From: a virus
IMG/VR virus record: IMGVR_UViG_3300032240_000797
Coordinates: 1 to 47,768 of that record
DNA length: 47,768 nt
Direction: 5' to 3' (one strand)
In this document: piece after piece, positions 23,557 through 35,900 of the stretch
Layout of the letters: each line of letters opens with the position of its first letter
Numbering within the stretch: position 1 is the stretch's first letter
Translations under genes and position numbers: made by a program
The notes under the pieces: model-generated
The model's database searches: none
The model's input: only the letters and a program-made list of their open reading frames with translations
Told to the model about the DNA's origin: nothing

Positions 23557-26500
23557 ATGATCCCATCCACCAACAGTAAACTTTTAGTCGCAGAAGATTG
23601 GAAAAAAATATACCAAAGTTATCGTAATGCTGACTTTAAAAGCTATGACTTTGAAACAATTCGAAGAACCATGATTCAATATCTTCAGGAAAACTATCCT
23701 GAAGACTTTAACGATTTTATTGACAGCAGTGAATACATTGCTCTTATTGATTTAATTGCTTATCTAGGACAGAACCTAAGTTTCCGAATTGACTTAAATG
23801 CTCGTGAAAACTTTTTAGAGACAGCACAACGTAGAGATAGCATACTTAGATTAGCACAGTTGGTAAGTTATGTTCCTAAACGTAATACTCCTGCCAGTGG
23901 ATTTTTAAAAATTACAGGCGTGTCGACTACTGATTCTGTTGTAGACTCCAGTGGCGTTAACCTTGCAAATACAACTGTATCATGGAACGATTCCAGTAAT
24001 GTAAATTGGTACTCACAATATCTTACTATTTTTAATTCAGCAATGGCTGGATCGTATGTTTTTGGAAGACCGTATGATAGAAAAACTATTGACGGAGTTT
24101 TAACAGAACAATATAGAATTAACAGCGCCAATACTGACATTCCATCGTTTAGTTTCTTAAAAGATATTAACGGTACTAATATGAATTTTGAGGTTGTCAG
24201 TGCTACTTTCTCTGGAGAATCTGCTATCTACGAAGATCCTCCAAGACCTGCTAACACATTGGGGTTAATTTATAAGAACGACAATCAAGGAGCAGGAAGT
24301 AGTAACACAGGATTCTTTGCTCATTTTAAACAAGGTTCATTGGGCCTTGCTAGTTTTTCAATTGATACACCTGTTCCTAATGAAATTATAGGTATCAATA
24401 CTCCGGGGATCAATGATACCGATGTATGGTTATGGCAATTAGGCTCTAACAATAATTTTTCTACATTGTGGACTAAAGTTCCGGCTATCACTGGAAATAA
24501 TGTAATCTATAACAGTATTAATAAAAGCGAAAGAAACGTATACAGTATCTCCTCTAGAGATCAGGATCAAATTGATTTAAGTTTTGCCGACGGTAGCTTT
24601 GGTAATTTGCCTAAAGGTCAGTTTAGATTAATATATAGAACAAGTAACGGTTTAAGTTATACAATTAAACCTGAGCAAATGGCAGGCATAACAATTGAAC
24701 TTCCTTATTATAATAAAAGTGGGCAATCTCATACACTAACATTAACATTGAGCCTACAATATACTGTTAATAATAGTTCTGGCCCTGAAAGTAATGCTAG
24801 TATTCAAAATAAAGCACCGCAATCTTATTATACACAAAATAGAATGGTTACGGCAGAAGATTATAACATTGCTCCGTTAACATTAGGTAGTGATATTTTA
24901 AAAGTTAAAAGTGTTAATAGAGTAAGCAGTGGAATTAGCAAGTATTTTGATTTAAGCGACATTAGTGGAAAATATGGTCGTACAAATATATTTGCCACAG
25001 ATGGTATTGTTTATAAAAACGAACACGAAGGGTCTTTTGAATTTGATTTTACAAATAAGAATGAAGTGTTCTCGATTATTAAAACAAAGCTAGAACCTAT
25101 TGTTTCTTCTAATTCTATGAGATCATTCTACATGGATCGATATGCTAGACCAGATCTTGGATATTTAAATTTAGAATGGAGTCAGGTTAACAATATTGCC
25201 GAATCTAGCAGAGGATATCTATATAACACTTCAACAAATATAGCTCAGTCTGTAGCAGGTTTTACTGACAGTAATTTAAAATATATTGCTCCTGGAGCAT
25301 TGGTAAAATTTGTTCCTTCGGCTGGATATTTCTCATCAAAAGGTGCTCAGGTTCCGGGACAAAGCCAATCTACTCAAAATTATATTTGGGCTAAAGTAGT
25401 TCAAGTTATAGGCGACGGATCAAACAGTGGATTAGGAGCATTGGATGATGGAACAGGTCCTATAATTCTTAGCGATGTTATACCATCAAACGCAGTCCCT
25501 GTTGAAGTTATACCTAAGTTTGTTAATATATTCACGTATGCCTTTGAAAGCGAATTAGTTTCGTTATGCTTATCTCAAAGAAATTTTGGATTGTCATTTG
25601 ATAGATTCACCCGAACATGGAATATTATTTCTGATACAAATATTAATTTAACAGATCCTTTTAGCTTCAACTATCAAAAAGATGTTAGTAATTCTGCCAA
25701 AGATTCAAGTTGGTTGGTAGCATTTACATGGACAGGAAAAAATTATAAAGTTAGATATCGTGTAACTGATTACATTTTTGAAAGTGAAAAAGAAACAGCG
25801 TTTTTTATTGATCCTAATAATGTTAGCTATGATTATACATCAGACACTGTTATAAAAGATCAAGTTAATATACTTTCAATCAACACAGCGGTTGTTCCTG
25901 CCACTGCCGTTAACACATCAACTTATGGAAGTTTAGGTTCAGATTACACATGGCAAATTGATAATTCTATTATTGAACCTGACGGTTATGTTGAGCCTAA
26001 AAAAGTTAAGATAAGTTTTTACGATTACAATAATTTAGGTCAGATCACAGACCCCGATGCTTTTAATAATGTTGTTGCTCCTTTGTCAACTAGTACAGTA
26101 ACAGGTTTTAATGACAAGTTTGTTTATTTTTATAAAACAGCAGGTGGCGTCCGTTACGAATTAACTTCAACTAATATTTTAGCTTATCCAACTGAAGCTG
26201 ATGTAAATGTAACTCCTGCCGACGGAGATTTATTCTATTTCTACGACGAAACTATTAATGTTGTAAAAAAATATTCAGTGGACGCTGTTAACATAGAATC
26301 AACTTGGGTCTACCAGCCAAATTATTTTGCCTACCCTGGTAGAAGTAATTTAAAATTTCACTATGTTCACAACAGCGGAGAAGATAGAAGAATTGATCCA
26401 AGCAAGAGTAATTTAATGGATGTTTATTTGCTTACATCTCAATACGATACAGATTATAGAAGTTGGTTATCAACAAGTGCTGGAGCAGAACCCTTACCTC

Positions 26501-26979
26501 CAACTAGCTCAAGTCTTTCACAAAATTATTCTTCAAAACTTGATTCTATAAAAACAATCAGTGATGAAATAATTTTTCAACCTGTAAAATATAAAATATT
26601 ATTTGGTTCAAAAGCCAATGTTAATTTACAGGCAACTTTTAAAGCAGTTAAAAATCCTTATGTTCCTACCAGCGACAATGATTTAAAAACTAGAATTCTT
26701 TCTGCTATCAATGATTTTTTTGCCCTGGAAAATTGGGACTTTGGACAACCATTCCATTTTAGTGAACTAGCAACATACGTAATGAACTTAATGACACCTG
26801 ACATAACAAATTTTGTAATAGTACCAAAATCAAATAATTTTGGTAGTCTCTACGAGGTAGCTTGTTTGACTAACGAGATTTTTATTAGTGGCGCAACCGT
26901 TTCTGATATAGAAATAATTGATGCTATCACAGCAAGTCAGTTGAATACAACATCAATTATAACTAACAGCGGAACTTAA
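23557..26979 (+). CDS. gp6: Baseplate wedge protein, gp6-like
   Basis: Encodes 1140 aa, much longer than T4 gp6 (660). gp6 dimers form the inner ring that joins wedges and drives the baseplate's change of shape. The N-terminal 110 residues match the family closely: WKKIYQSYRNADFKSYDFET, IQYLQENYPEDFNDFIDSSE, ALIDLIAYLGQNLSFRIDL and NARENFLETAQRRDSILRLA, followed by YVPKRNTPASGF. The C-terminal 120 residues also look typical (SAINDFFALENWDFGQPFHF). The middle contains additional beta-rich sequence, which explains the length. It is joined to the giant gene by TAAAATG. Confidence 0.9.
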   Translation: MIPSTNSKLLVAEDWKKIYQSYRNADFKSYDFETIRRTMIQYLQENYPEDFNDFIDSSEYIALIDLIAYLGQNLSFRIDLNARENFLETAQRRDSILRLAQLVSYVPKRNTPASGFLKITGVSTTDSVVDSSGVNLANTTVSWNDSSNVNWYSQYLTIFNSAMAGSYVFGRPYDRKTIDGVLTEQYRINSANTDIPSFSFLKDINGTNMNFEVVSATFSGESAIYEDPPRPANTLGLIYKNDNQGAGSSNTGFFAHFKQGSLGLASFSIDTPVPNEIIGINTPGINDTDVWLWQLGSNNNFSTLWTKVPAITGNNVIYNSINKSERNVYSISSRDQDQIDLSFADGSFGNLPKGQFRLIYRTSNGLSYTIKPEQMAGITIELPYYNKSGQSHTLTLTLSLQYTVNNSSGPESNASIQNKAPQSYYTQNRMVTAEDYNIAPLTLGSDILKVKSVNRVSSGISKYFDLSDISGKYGRTNIFATDGIVYKNEHEGSFEFDFTNKNEVFSIIKTKLEPIVSSNSMRSFYMDRYARPDLGYLNLEWSQVNNIAESSRGYLYNTSTNIAQSVAGFTDSNLKYIAPGALVKFVPSAGYFSSKGAQVPGQSQSTQNYIWAKVVQVIGDGSNSGLGALDDGTGPIILSDVIPSNAVPVEVIPKFVNIFTYAFESELVSLCLSQRNFGLSFDRFTRTWNIISDTNINLTDPFSFNYQKDVSNSAKDSSWLVAFTWTGKNYKVRYRVTDYIFESEKETAFFIDPNNVSYDYTSDTVIKDQVNILSINTAVVPATAVNTSTYGSLGSDYTWQIDNSIIEPDGYVEPKKVKISFYDYNNLGQITDPDAFNNVVAPLSTSTVTGFNDKFVYFYKTAGGVRYELTSTNILAYPTEADVNVTPADGDLFYFYDETINVVKKYSVDAVNIESTWVYQPNYFAYPGRSNLKFHYVHNSGEDRRIDPSKSNLMDVYLLTSQYDTDYRSWLSTSAGAEPLPPTSSSLSQNYSSKLDSIKTISDEIIFQPVKYKILFGSKANVNLQATFKAVKNPYVPTSDNDLKTRILSAINDFFALENWDFGQPFHFSELATYVMNLMTPDITNFVIVPKSNNFGSLYEVACLTNEIFISGATVSDIEIIDAITASQLNTTSIITNSGT

Positions 26980-26980
26980 A

Positions 26981-29900
26981 ATGGCAAATAAAAAGATTAA
27001 ATCAGTTAACCTGTTACCTGAAATATTTAAGTCTGATAAAAATAAAAAGTTTTTATCAAGTACACTTGACCAGTTAATACAACCTGCTGATTTAGAACGC
27101 ATTGATGGATATGTTGGATCAAAAATTACTCCAACATATAATCCTGAGAGCGATATTTACTTACAAGAAACCAACAAGTTACGTAAAGATTATAGTCTTG
27201 AACCCGCAATGGTAGTTTATAATACTACCAGTGAAATTCAGAAGGTAGTTGCCTTAGATGATTTAACAAACGAAATTTCTGTATATGGTGGAATAAACAA
27301 TAACCTTGATAGACTATATGGTCCTCAGTATTATTCTTACGATCCTCAAATTGATTTAGATAAATTTGTTAATTATCAAGAATATTACTGGTTAGTAACA
27401 GGGCCCGATACTGTTGAAATAACAGGAACTCCTAGAAATTCAACTAGTACATACGTTGTTCGTAATTCAGATGTATCTTTTATTTTTACTCCTGATGGTA
27501 TAAATGAAGATCCTTTAATAACTTTATACAGAGGAAATACCTACAATTTTCAATTAAATTCTGATAAGAATTTATATATTAAGATTGCTCCATCCCCTGC
27601 TGATCAAGATCTGTATTCTGTTAACACAACTAATAATGGAACATCAACAGGCATACTTACAATAGTTGTTGATGTTAATACTCCTAGCACACTATACTAT
27701 GCTAGCGATGATAGAAATTTCCAAGGCAAGATCCTTGTAAAAGATTCAACTGAAAATTCTATTATTAACGTTGAAAAAGAAGTTATTGGAAAAAAGAATT
27801 ATAAATCTGGTAACGGAATTGATTTATCAAATGGAATGAAAATTAGATTTGGCGGTACTGTTACTCCTACATTCTATCAAGATAAAGAATTTTTTATTGA
27901 AGGAGTCGGGGATTACATTCGCTTGATTGATTACAATTCTTTATTAAATCAATCAGTACTTGGTACACAGTATGATGATAATTTTGATGCCACTCCGTTT
28001 GATGATTATCCGTTTGACACTTTTAAAAATCTTCCTCTAACTCCAGAGTATGTTACTATCAATAGAGCAAGCAGAGATTTAAATCCTTGGACACGTTATA
28101 ATAGATGGTTCCACTCTAGTGTTATTAAAAAGAGTGCTGAACTAAATGGTATAGATGCTACATACCCTGCTGACTATAGAGCTAAAAGACCTATTATAGA
28201 ATTTAAAGCCAATTTACAATTATATAATTTTGGTAAAGTTGCGATTAAGGGTGTTGATCTAATAGATACACGCTCAACTGAAGTTTTTAAAATTGTTGAA
28301 GGCTCTGCGGGATACTGGGTTGATGGTGTTTTGCTTGAACAAGGACATAGAGTAATTTTTAATAATGATAAAGATTCAAAAGTTAGAGGAAAAATCTACG
28401 AAGTAAATTACATTATTATTAAAAATTCAGCTAGAATGCAGTTAAAAGAAGTTGTTGACCCAACAACTGGAGATTCCATAAGCGTGGCATTAGGAGATAC
28501 TAATGGCGGAGCTAGTTATTACTTCGATGGCGATAAATGGATAAGATCACAACAACATAATAGATTAAATCAGTTTCCTAGATTTGATTTATTTGATAAT
28601 AATGGATACAGTTATAGTAACAAATCTGTTCATTTAAGTAATTTTGCAGGAAATTCTGTATTTGGTTATTCTGTAGGAACAGGAGACAATGACGCGGTCT
28701 TAGGTTTTCCTTTAAAATATAAAAATAGTTCAGGTGTAGGAAGTTATCTATTTAGAAATTACTTTATGACAGGGAAATTTTCTATAACAGAAAATGAATA
28801 TTCTACTACATCTACTACTGTATCTACAGCGTTGACTTATCTAAGGATTAATGATGAGCAAGGAGATAAGTTTGTTAATGTATGGAGACAAGCTGAACAT
28901 TATCAAATTCCAATCTTACAATTTCAAACGCTAACATCTAATACATCTACTATTGAAATTAATTGTATAGACAATCCTCAAATTACTGATTTAACATTAG
29001 ATGTTTTAGTTAATAATAATAAAATACAAACTTCTGAATATTCTATAGAGACTGTTAATGGAAGATTATCTGTTAATTTTGTAACAGAACAATCTTCTAA
29101 TTCAACTGTGTTATTAAAAGTTTACACAGATAAACCGACTAATAATAATGGATTTTACGAAACACCGTTGGGATTAACAAATAACCCATTAAACGGTCCG
29201 ATTGCTGAGATGACACTTTCAGAGATTAGTGATCATACTCAAACAATGGTTTACAGAGATTCTAACTGGAGTGGTGTATTTCCTGGAGTTAGTAATATTA
29301 GGGATTTACCTGAATTTACAGCCTATGGAAGTAGATTAATTTCAAATGCTACTCCTATGCCTTTTGCTCAGATGTTTATTGGTAATCCTGAACACAATGT
29401 AGTAAGTGCTATCCAACGATCTGCTAGTTGGTATTCTCAATTCAAATTAGAATTTTTAAGAAGAATATCAAATTATTCAGATCAAAAAAACCCAATTGAC
29501 GCAGTTGACGAAATACTTAAAGCTATTAATTTTAGAAAGAATATTTTATCTCCTTATTATCTTTCAGATATGGTAGCATATGGACAGGATAAAACAGTAA
29601 GAACATGGACAGTTACTAGTGTTAGAAATACTGTATATCCAATATCTTCAGATTTTAATTTAACAACATTAAGTTTAAGATCTGTTTTAGTATACCTAAA
29701 TGGTGTTCAGCTGTGTGTTGACTTAGACTATGAATTTTTACCAAACGAAGGTTCTGTTAATTTTATAAGAACACTACAAGAAGGTGACGTAATTGAAATA
29801 CACGACTATTCAAATACCGAAGGTTGTTATATTCCTCCAACACCTACTAAGTTAGGTTTATATCCTAAATTCAGACCTCACAAATATAAAGATTTTACGT

Positions 29901-32900
29901 TTATAGGAACAAGACATAAAAACGTCATACAAGGGCATGACGGTAGTATAATGCTGGCTTACAACGATTATAGAGATAGTATAATTGTAGAGCTAGAGAG
30001 AAGAATTTACAATAACATTAAAGTTCAATACAGAGAAGACCTGTTCAGCATAAATGATGTTATTCCTGGCGCATTTAGAAAAACAGAATATTCCAATGAC
30101 GAAGTAACTCAAATATTACAAGCTGATTTTATGAATTGGGCAGGAATTTTTGGCATTGATTACCAAAATAACGATTCATTTGATGAAGCAGATCCCTTTA
30201 CATGGAATTATACAGGTACATACAATACTTTAACAGACACTAATATATCTGGGTATTGGAGAAATATTTACAAATATTTTTATGATACAGATTACCCTCA
30301 CACAAGACCTTGGGAAATGCTTGGCATTGCTGTTAAGCCAAGATGGTGGGATAGCGAATACGGTCCAGCACCGTATACCTCTGGTAACGAATTGCTATGG
30401 ACAGATATTGAACAAGGTAGAATAAAACAAGGAACTAATGCTGGAATTAATAGCAGATATGCTAGACCCGGCTTAAGTCAAATATTACCAGTCGATGAAA
30501 CTGGAAAATTAATATCTCCTGATGTATTAATTGCTAAAAATTCAACTCCATTTAACAGAAGACAAAATTGGAAATTTGGTGATATGGGCCCGGTAGAAAC
30601 TTCTTGGAGAAGAAGCAGTCAGTGGCCGTTCGCTGTTCAACGATTACTTGCGTTAACCAAACCCTCAACCTATGCGGCATTGATGTTTGACACATCGCGT
30701 ATGAACAAAAACATTGCTGGACAATGGACATACGGTGATAATAATTCTTTCTTAGATCTTAAAAATTTAATTATTCACGATGACAATAATGCGTTAACAG
30801 CTGGGTATGGAGTGTACGTAGTTGAAGCAGGTAGAATGAAAGATTCTGATTATATCAATAAATTAAAAAATGATATAAACTACATGAATATGAATCTATT
30901 CCATAAAGTAGGAGGATTCATTAGTAAAAATAAAATCAGAGTTATTGTTGATGCCATTGCGCCAACTTCTTCAGATTCTGGTTCTTTGTTACCTCAAGAA
31001 AATTATACATTACATTTAAATGTAAGTGCGCCTGTTGAAGCAGTTGGTATTAGCGGAATTGTAATTCAAAAAGCCAATGGAAAATATGTTATTAAAGGAT
31101 ACGATAAGTATCGTCCTTACTTTAACACTTTTAAACCTATTAGAAATAGTACTACCCCATCAATAACAGTTGGCGGAATTTCTGAATCGTTTGTTGATTG
31201 GGTATACCAATCATCTTCGTCTAATAATGGATTATCTGCAGCAGATGTTACAACTGCTAATTCTGCTACAACAGGGCATTTTTATCAGCAAGGACAAATT
31301 GTACGTTATAACAGTAGATATTATAGAGTAAAAACTAGTCATACTGGCGAATCTGTTTTTGATTCTACACTATATACTCCGTTACCATCCTTACCACTAA
31401 AGGGTGGTCGCTCAGTTCAAGTGGCAAAAACTTTTGAAAGTTCAATTACAAAAGTTCCTTACGGTACTTCTTTCTCAACAATACAAGAAGTTTATGATCT
31501 TATAGTTGGGTATGGAAAATATTTAACTTCTGTAGGATTCATATTTGACGAGTTCAATGCTGATTTAAATGATTTATTAGATTGGAATTTTTCAGCTAAA
31601 GAATTTTTATATTGGACTACACAAAATTGGGCCGACAATAGTATTATTACACTAAGTCCGTTTTCTGGACAAATTAAATTCCAACGTGCTGGCACAGTAG
31701 TTGATAATATTTTTGAAAAATCCTACGACTATAGTATATTAAGGGCCGATGGATCTTTAATGCCAGGTAAAAATTTAAGTGTTAACAGACAAGACGGTTT
31801 ATGTACCATATCTACCATTAATACAACTGATGGAATTTATTTTGCGTACATTCGACCTGTACAAAAAGAACACGGCATGGTATTTGATAATACCACAATT
31901 TTCAACGATGTAATATTTGACGTTGAAACAGGTTATCGTCAGCGTCGAATGCAATTCATTGGTTTTAGAACTGCCAACTGGGATGGAGATTATTTTAGCC
32001 CAGGATTTGTGTACGATACTGCAAAAGTTGAAAATTGGAAAAAATACACAGATTATCAATATGCCGATGTTGTAAAATTTAATGGTAGTTATTATTCTGC
32101 CAAATCTAAAATCTTTGGATCAGCTAGCTTTAATGTCAACGATGGCTGGGTATTGTTAAATGAAAAACCTACTGCTGATTTGTTACCTAACTTTGATTAT
32201 AAAGTTTCTCAATTTGAAGATTTTTACAGTTTAGATATTGATAACTTTGATACAGCACAGCAAAAAATGGCTCAGCATATTATTGGATATACACCTAGAG
32301 TATATCTAAATAATATTTTTACAGATCCTATTGCTCAGTATAAATTCTATCAAGGATTTATCAAAGAAAAAGGTACACGAAATGCTGTTGAAAAAATTTC
32401 CAAAGCAACAATTCATAATCAGCAAGGTGAACTTGGCTTTAATGAAGAATGGGCATTTAGAACAGGATTCTACGGGTCATATCAAACATATCAAGAAATA
32501 GAATTTCCATTAGTTGAAGGAACATTTATTGAAAATCCCCAAATTATAAATTTTGTGGATACACAGCCTTTATTAAAATCAAATGACCTAATTTATTATT
32601 CTACACTGTCTCATATGGTTATTGTGCCTGATAATTATAATCCAGACACTGTATTTTCTGTTACCACATCTACTTTTTTAGATAATGGATTTAAATTGCC
32701 AGTTGCTGGATATGTTAGATATGATGACGTAGATTCAACTGCTTATAGCGAAAACAGTTTATTAGATATTGCTAATAATCAAGATCTAAAAGAAGGAACA
32801 ACAATTTGGCTTGGGTTTAAAAACAACGGAGACTGGGATGTTCTACGTTATGAGAGATCTGAGATAGGAGTAATAGGTGTTTATGTTAGTTCACCTGGCA

Positions 32901-35900
32901 GTGAAATTACATTCACTACAAATTATTTCCATTATTTAAATGTTGGCGATGTTGTATCAATTACTAAATTTAATACACAGGTAAACGGTGTCTATAAGAT
33001 TACTTCAATTCCTCAGTTAAATCAATTTACTGTTGCTTCTACATTAGCATCAATTGAAAACGCAGAGCTTCCTAGCCCAGGATTGTTGTTTAAATTTAAT
33101 AGTAAGCGATATGAAAAATTTGATAGCATTCCTCCAGATTCTACTTTACTTGAATTGCCATACGGAACTAAATTCTGGATAGATAATAATCAAGAAGGAA
33201 AATGGGAAGTTTATCAAAAGACTCAAAACTATAATAATATAGCTACCTTTGGTGCGGCTACTCCTGCCAACCAACAATTAGGATATAGCATTAGTAAAAA
33301 AATTAATGACAATACTGTTGTTGTAGGAGCTCCTGGTTATGTTTCCTCAAACTTAAGAGATAAAGGTCGTATATTTGTATACAATAAAACAACAGATGGT
33401 ACAAATTTTAGATTTAGTTATGTAATTAATACTGATGAAAAAACTTATTATGTAAATTCGTCTATACCTACAAGTCCAACGGAGTTTGGATATGCTGTAA
33501 ATTATGATACACAAACATATCATGGATCTGGATTTGGACTATTACTAGCAGGAGCACCATCTGCCTCTGGGGTTGTTTCTAAGAGATGGCCACAAAGTAG
33601 TGTTAGAACTTCTCCTGGTGCTATTAATACAGTAACAGGATATACTACCTCTACATATTCTCAAGAAGGTTTGTTAAAAATTAGTAGTATTGATACTACA
33701 TTTAAAAATGAACAGACAGAGATTGTGTTGCTTGACCCAATGCCAAGTAACTTTGGAAAATTTGGTTCTTCGATATCTATTAATAATTTAGAGAATACAA
33801 GTTCTAGAATATTGTATGTTGGAGCTCCTGGTACAGCTACCACAGGCACAGGCGGAAACGTTTATGTTTTCAAAATTGAAACTAATGCTACTTCGACTGT
33901 ATATGCCTCTGGATGTAAGATAGGAAAAACTTACGAAATAACAGAAATTGGCAGTACTGCTACTACCAATTGGAATTATGTTGCTGGAACTTCTAATGTA
34001 TCTTATATGGTAGGAGACAGATTTGTATGTGTTGCTACAACATCCAGCGGCGATAAACAAGGTAAGGCATGGCCCTGTGTTGATATTTCTTATCAGGGCA
34101 CTTTAAACACTCCTTTTTCTGATGTCAATGTGAACTTAATACAATCTACAGGAACATTGTTTGGGTCTAGTATTAGTAGTATTAAAAATGGAATGATTGC
34201 TGTTGGCGCCCCCGGTTACGATTCACAATCTGGATTAGTAACAATCTATAACACATCTACATTTGAAACCAAGTTAGATAGAAGAAGAGCCTATGATTTT
34301 GCCTTTGAAAGTTTAAAAATTGCGGTTGGTCTATTACCCAACGATATTAATTACGATATTACAGGAAACGGTAGGGTTGATACCGGCGACGGTTTTAAAT
34401 TTTTACAGATAGCACAAAATGGTAATACTCCTACTGGTGTTAGCACAAGTACTTTAATATACAAAAGTTTGCTACATCCAGTAAAGCCTTATGCTCAGGC
34501 AATTTACGCTCCTAGTGAATTTAAGGGAGTATCAAACTTTGGCAACTCTGTTGTTTTATCAAGTGATGGTTCACAACTATTTGTATCTGCGCCTCTTCAT
34601 GTAAATCAAGATTTATCACATGGTGCTGTGGTAATATACAATAAAGATTCCACAACAGGATTGTTTAATACAAGTACCTATACAATATTAAGTAATCCGT
34701 TACCTAAATCTACATTAAATTTTGGACAATCTTTAGATTTTAATCTAGAAACAAATACATTGGTTATCACGGCAGTTGGTACAAGTCGGCCAAATATAAC
34801 ATTTGATACTAGTGATACTACATTTGATTCTGGGGCAACAAAATTCTATGGAGAAATACCAAACATTGGTACAGCTTATGTATATAACAAAAAGGTAGAT
34901 AGATTTGTATTAGCTGACGAATTATTAGTTTCTAATTATGTAGAAGGATCTAATTTTGGTTATAGTACAGTTATTACTCAAAATGAAATCTTTGTAGGTG
35001 CTCCGGCAGTTAATACAACAGCTACTAGCGGATTCTATCAATTTAGTAAAATAAATTCTTCTATTGACAGTTGGCAATTACTAAGACAACAAGAAGATAA
35101 AGTAGAAATTGACCAATTCCAACGTGTGTCTTTAATTAACACATTTGATGAACAAGTAATTGACTATCTTGATATTGTTGACCCTTTAACAGGAAAAATT
35201 CCAGGACTAGCAGATCAAGAAATCAAGTTCAAATCTGCTTATGATCCTGCTGTATATTCTATTGGAGTTGCTGGTACAGTTAATGATACAACATCTAACT
35301 GGTTAGATGAACATGTTGGCGAACTATGGTGGGATTTAAGTACTGTTAAGTATGTATGGTATGAGCAAGGCGAATTATCATATAGAAAAAATAACTGGGG
35401 TAAATTATTCCCAGGAGCAACAATTGATGTATACGAATGGGTAGGTTCGGAATATCTACCAAGCGAGTGGAGCTCACAAGCAGATACATCTGGTGGATTA
35501 ACACAAGGAATAAGTGGCCAACCTAAGTTCTCAGATAACAGTGTAATATCTGTGAAACAAGTTTACAATTCAGTAACAAACTCTTTTAGTAATTATTATT
35601 ACTACTGGGTAAAAAATAAAGTAACTCTACCAACGTCTAAAAATCGTAGAATGAGTGCTTATCAAGTATCTAGCTTGATCGCCGATCCTACTAGTTATGG
35701 ATATAAGTATGCTTCTTTCTTATCAAAGAATTCTGTTGCTCTGTCTAACATAGGAAATACATTAGTTGATACAAGAATAAATCTTAATGTTGCTATAGAC
35801 TCGATTAATAATCAAATACAAAAGCATACAGAATGGTTATTACTATCCGAAGGAGAAGCTACTAATGTTCCAAACATTCTTCTTGAGAAAAAACTATTTG

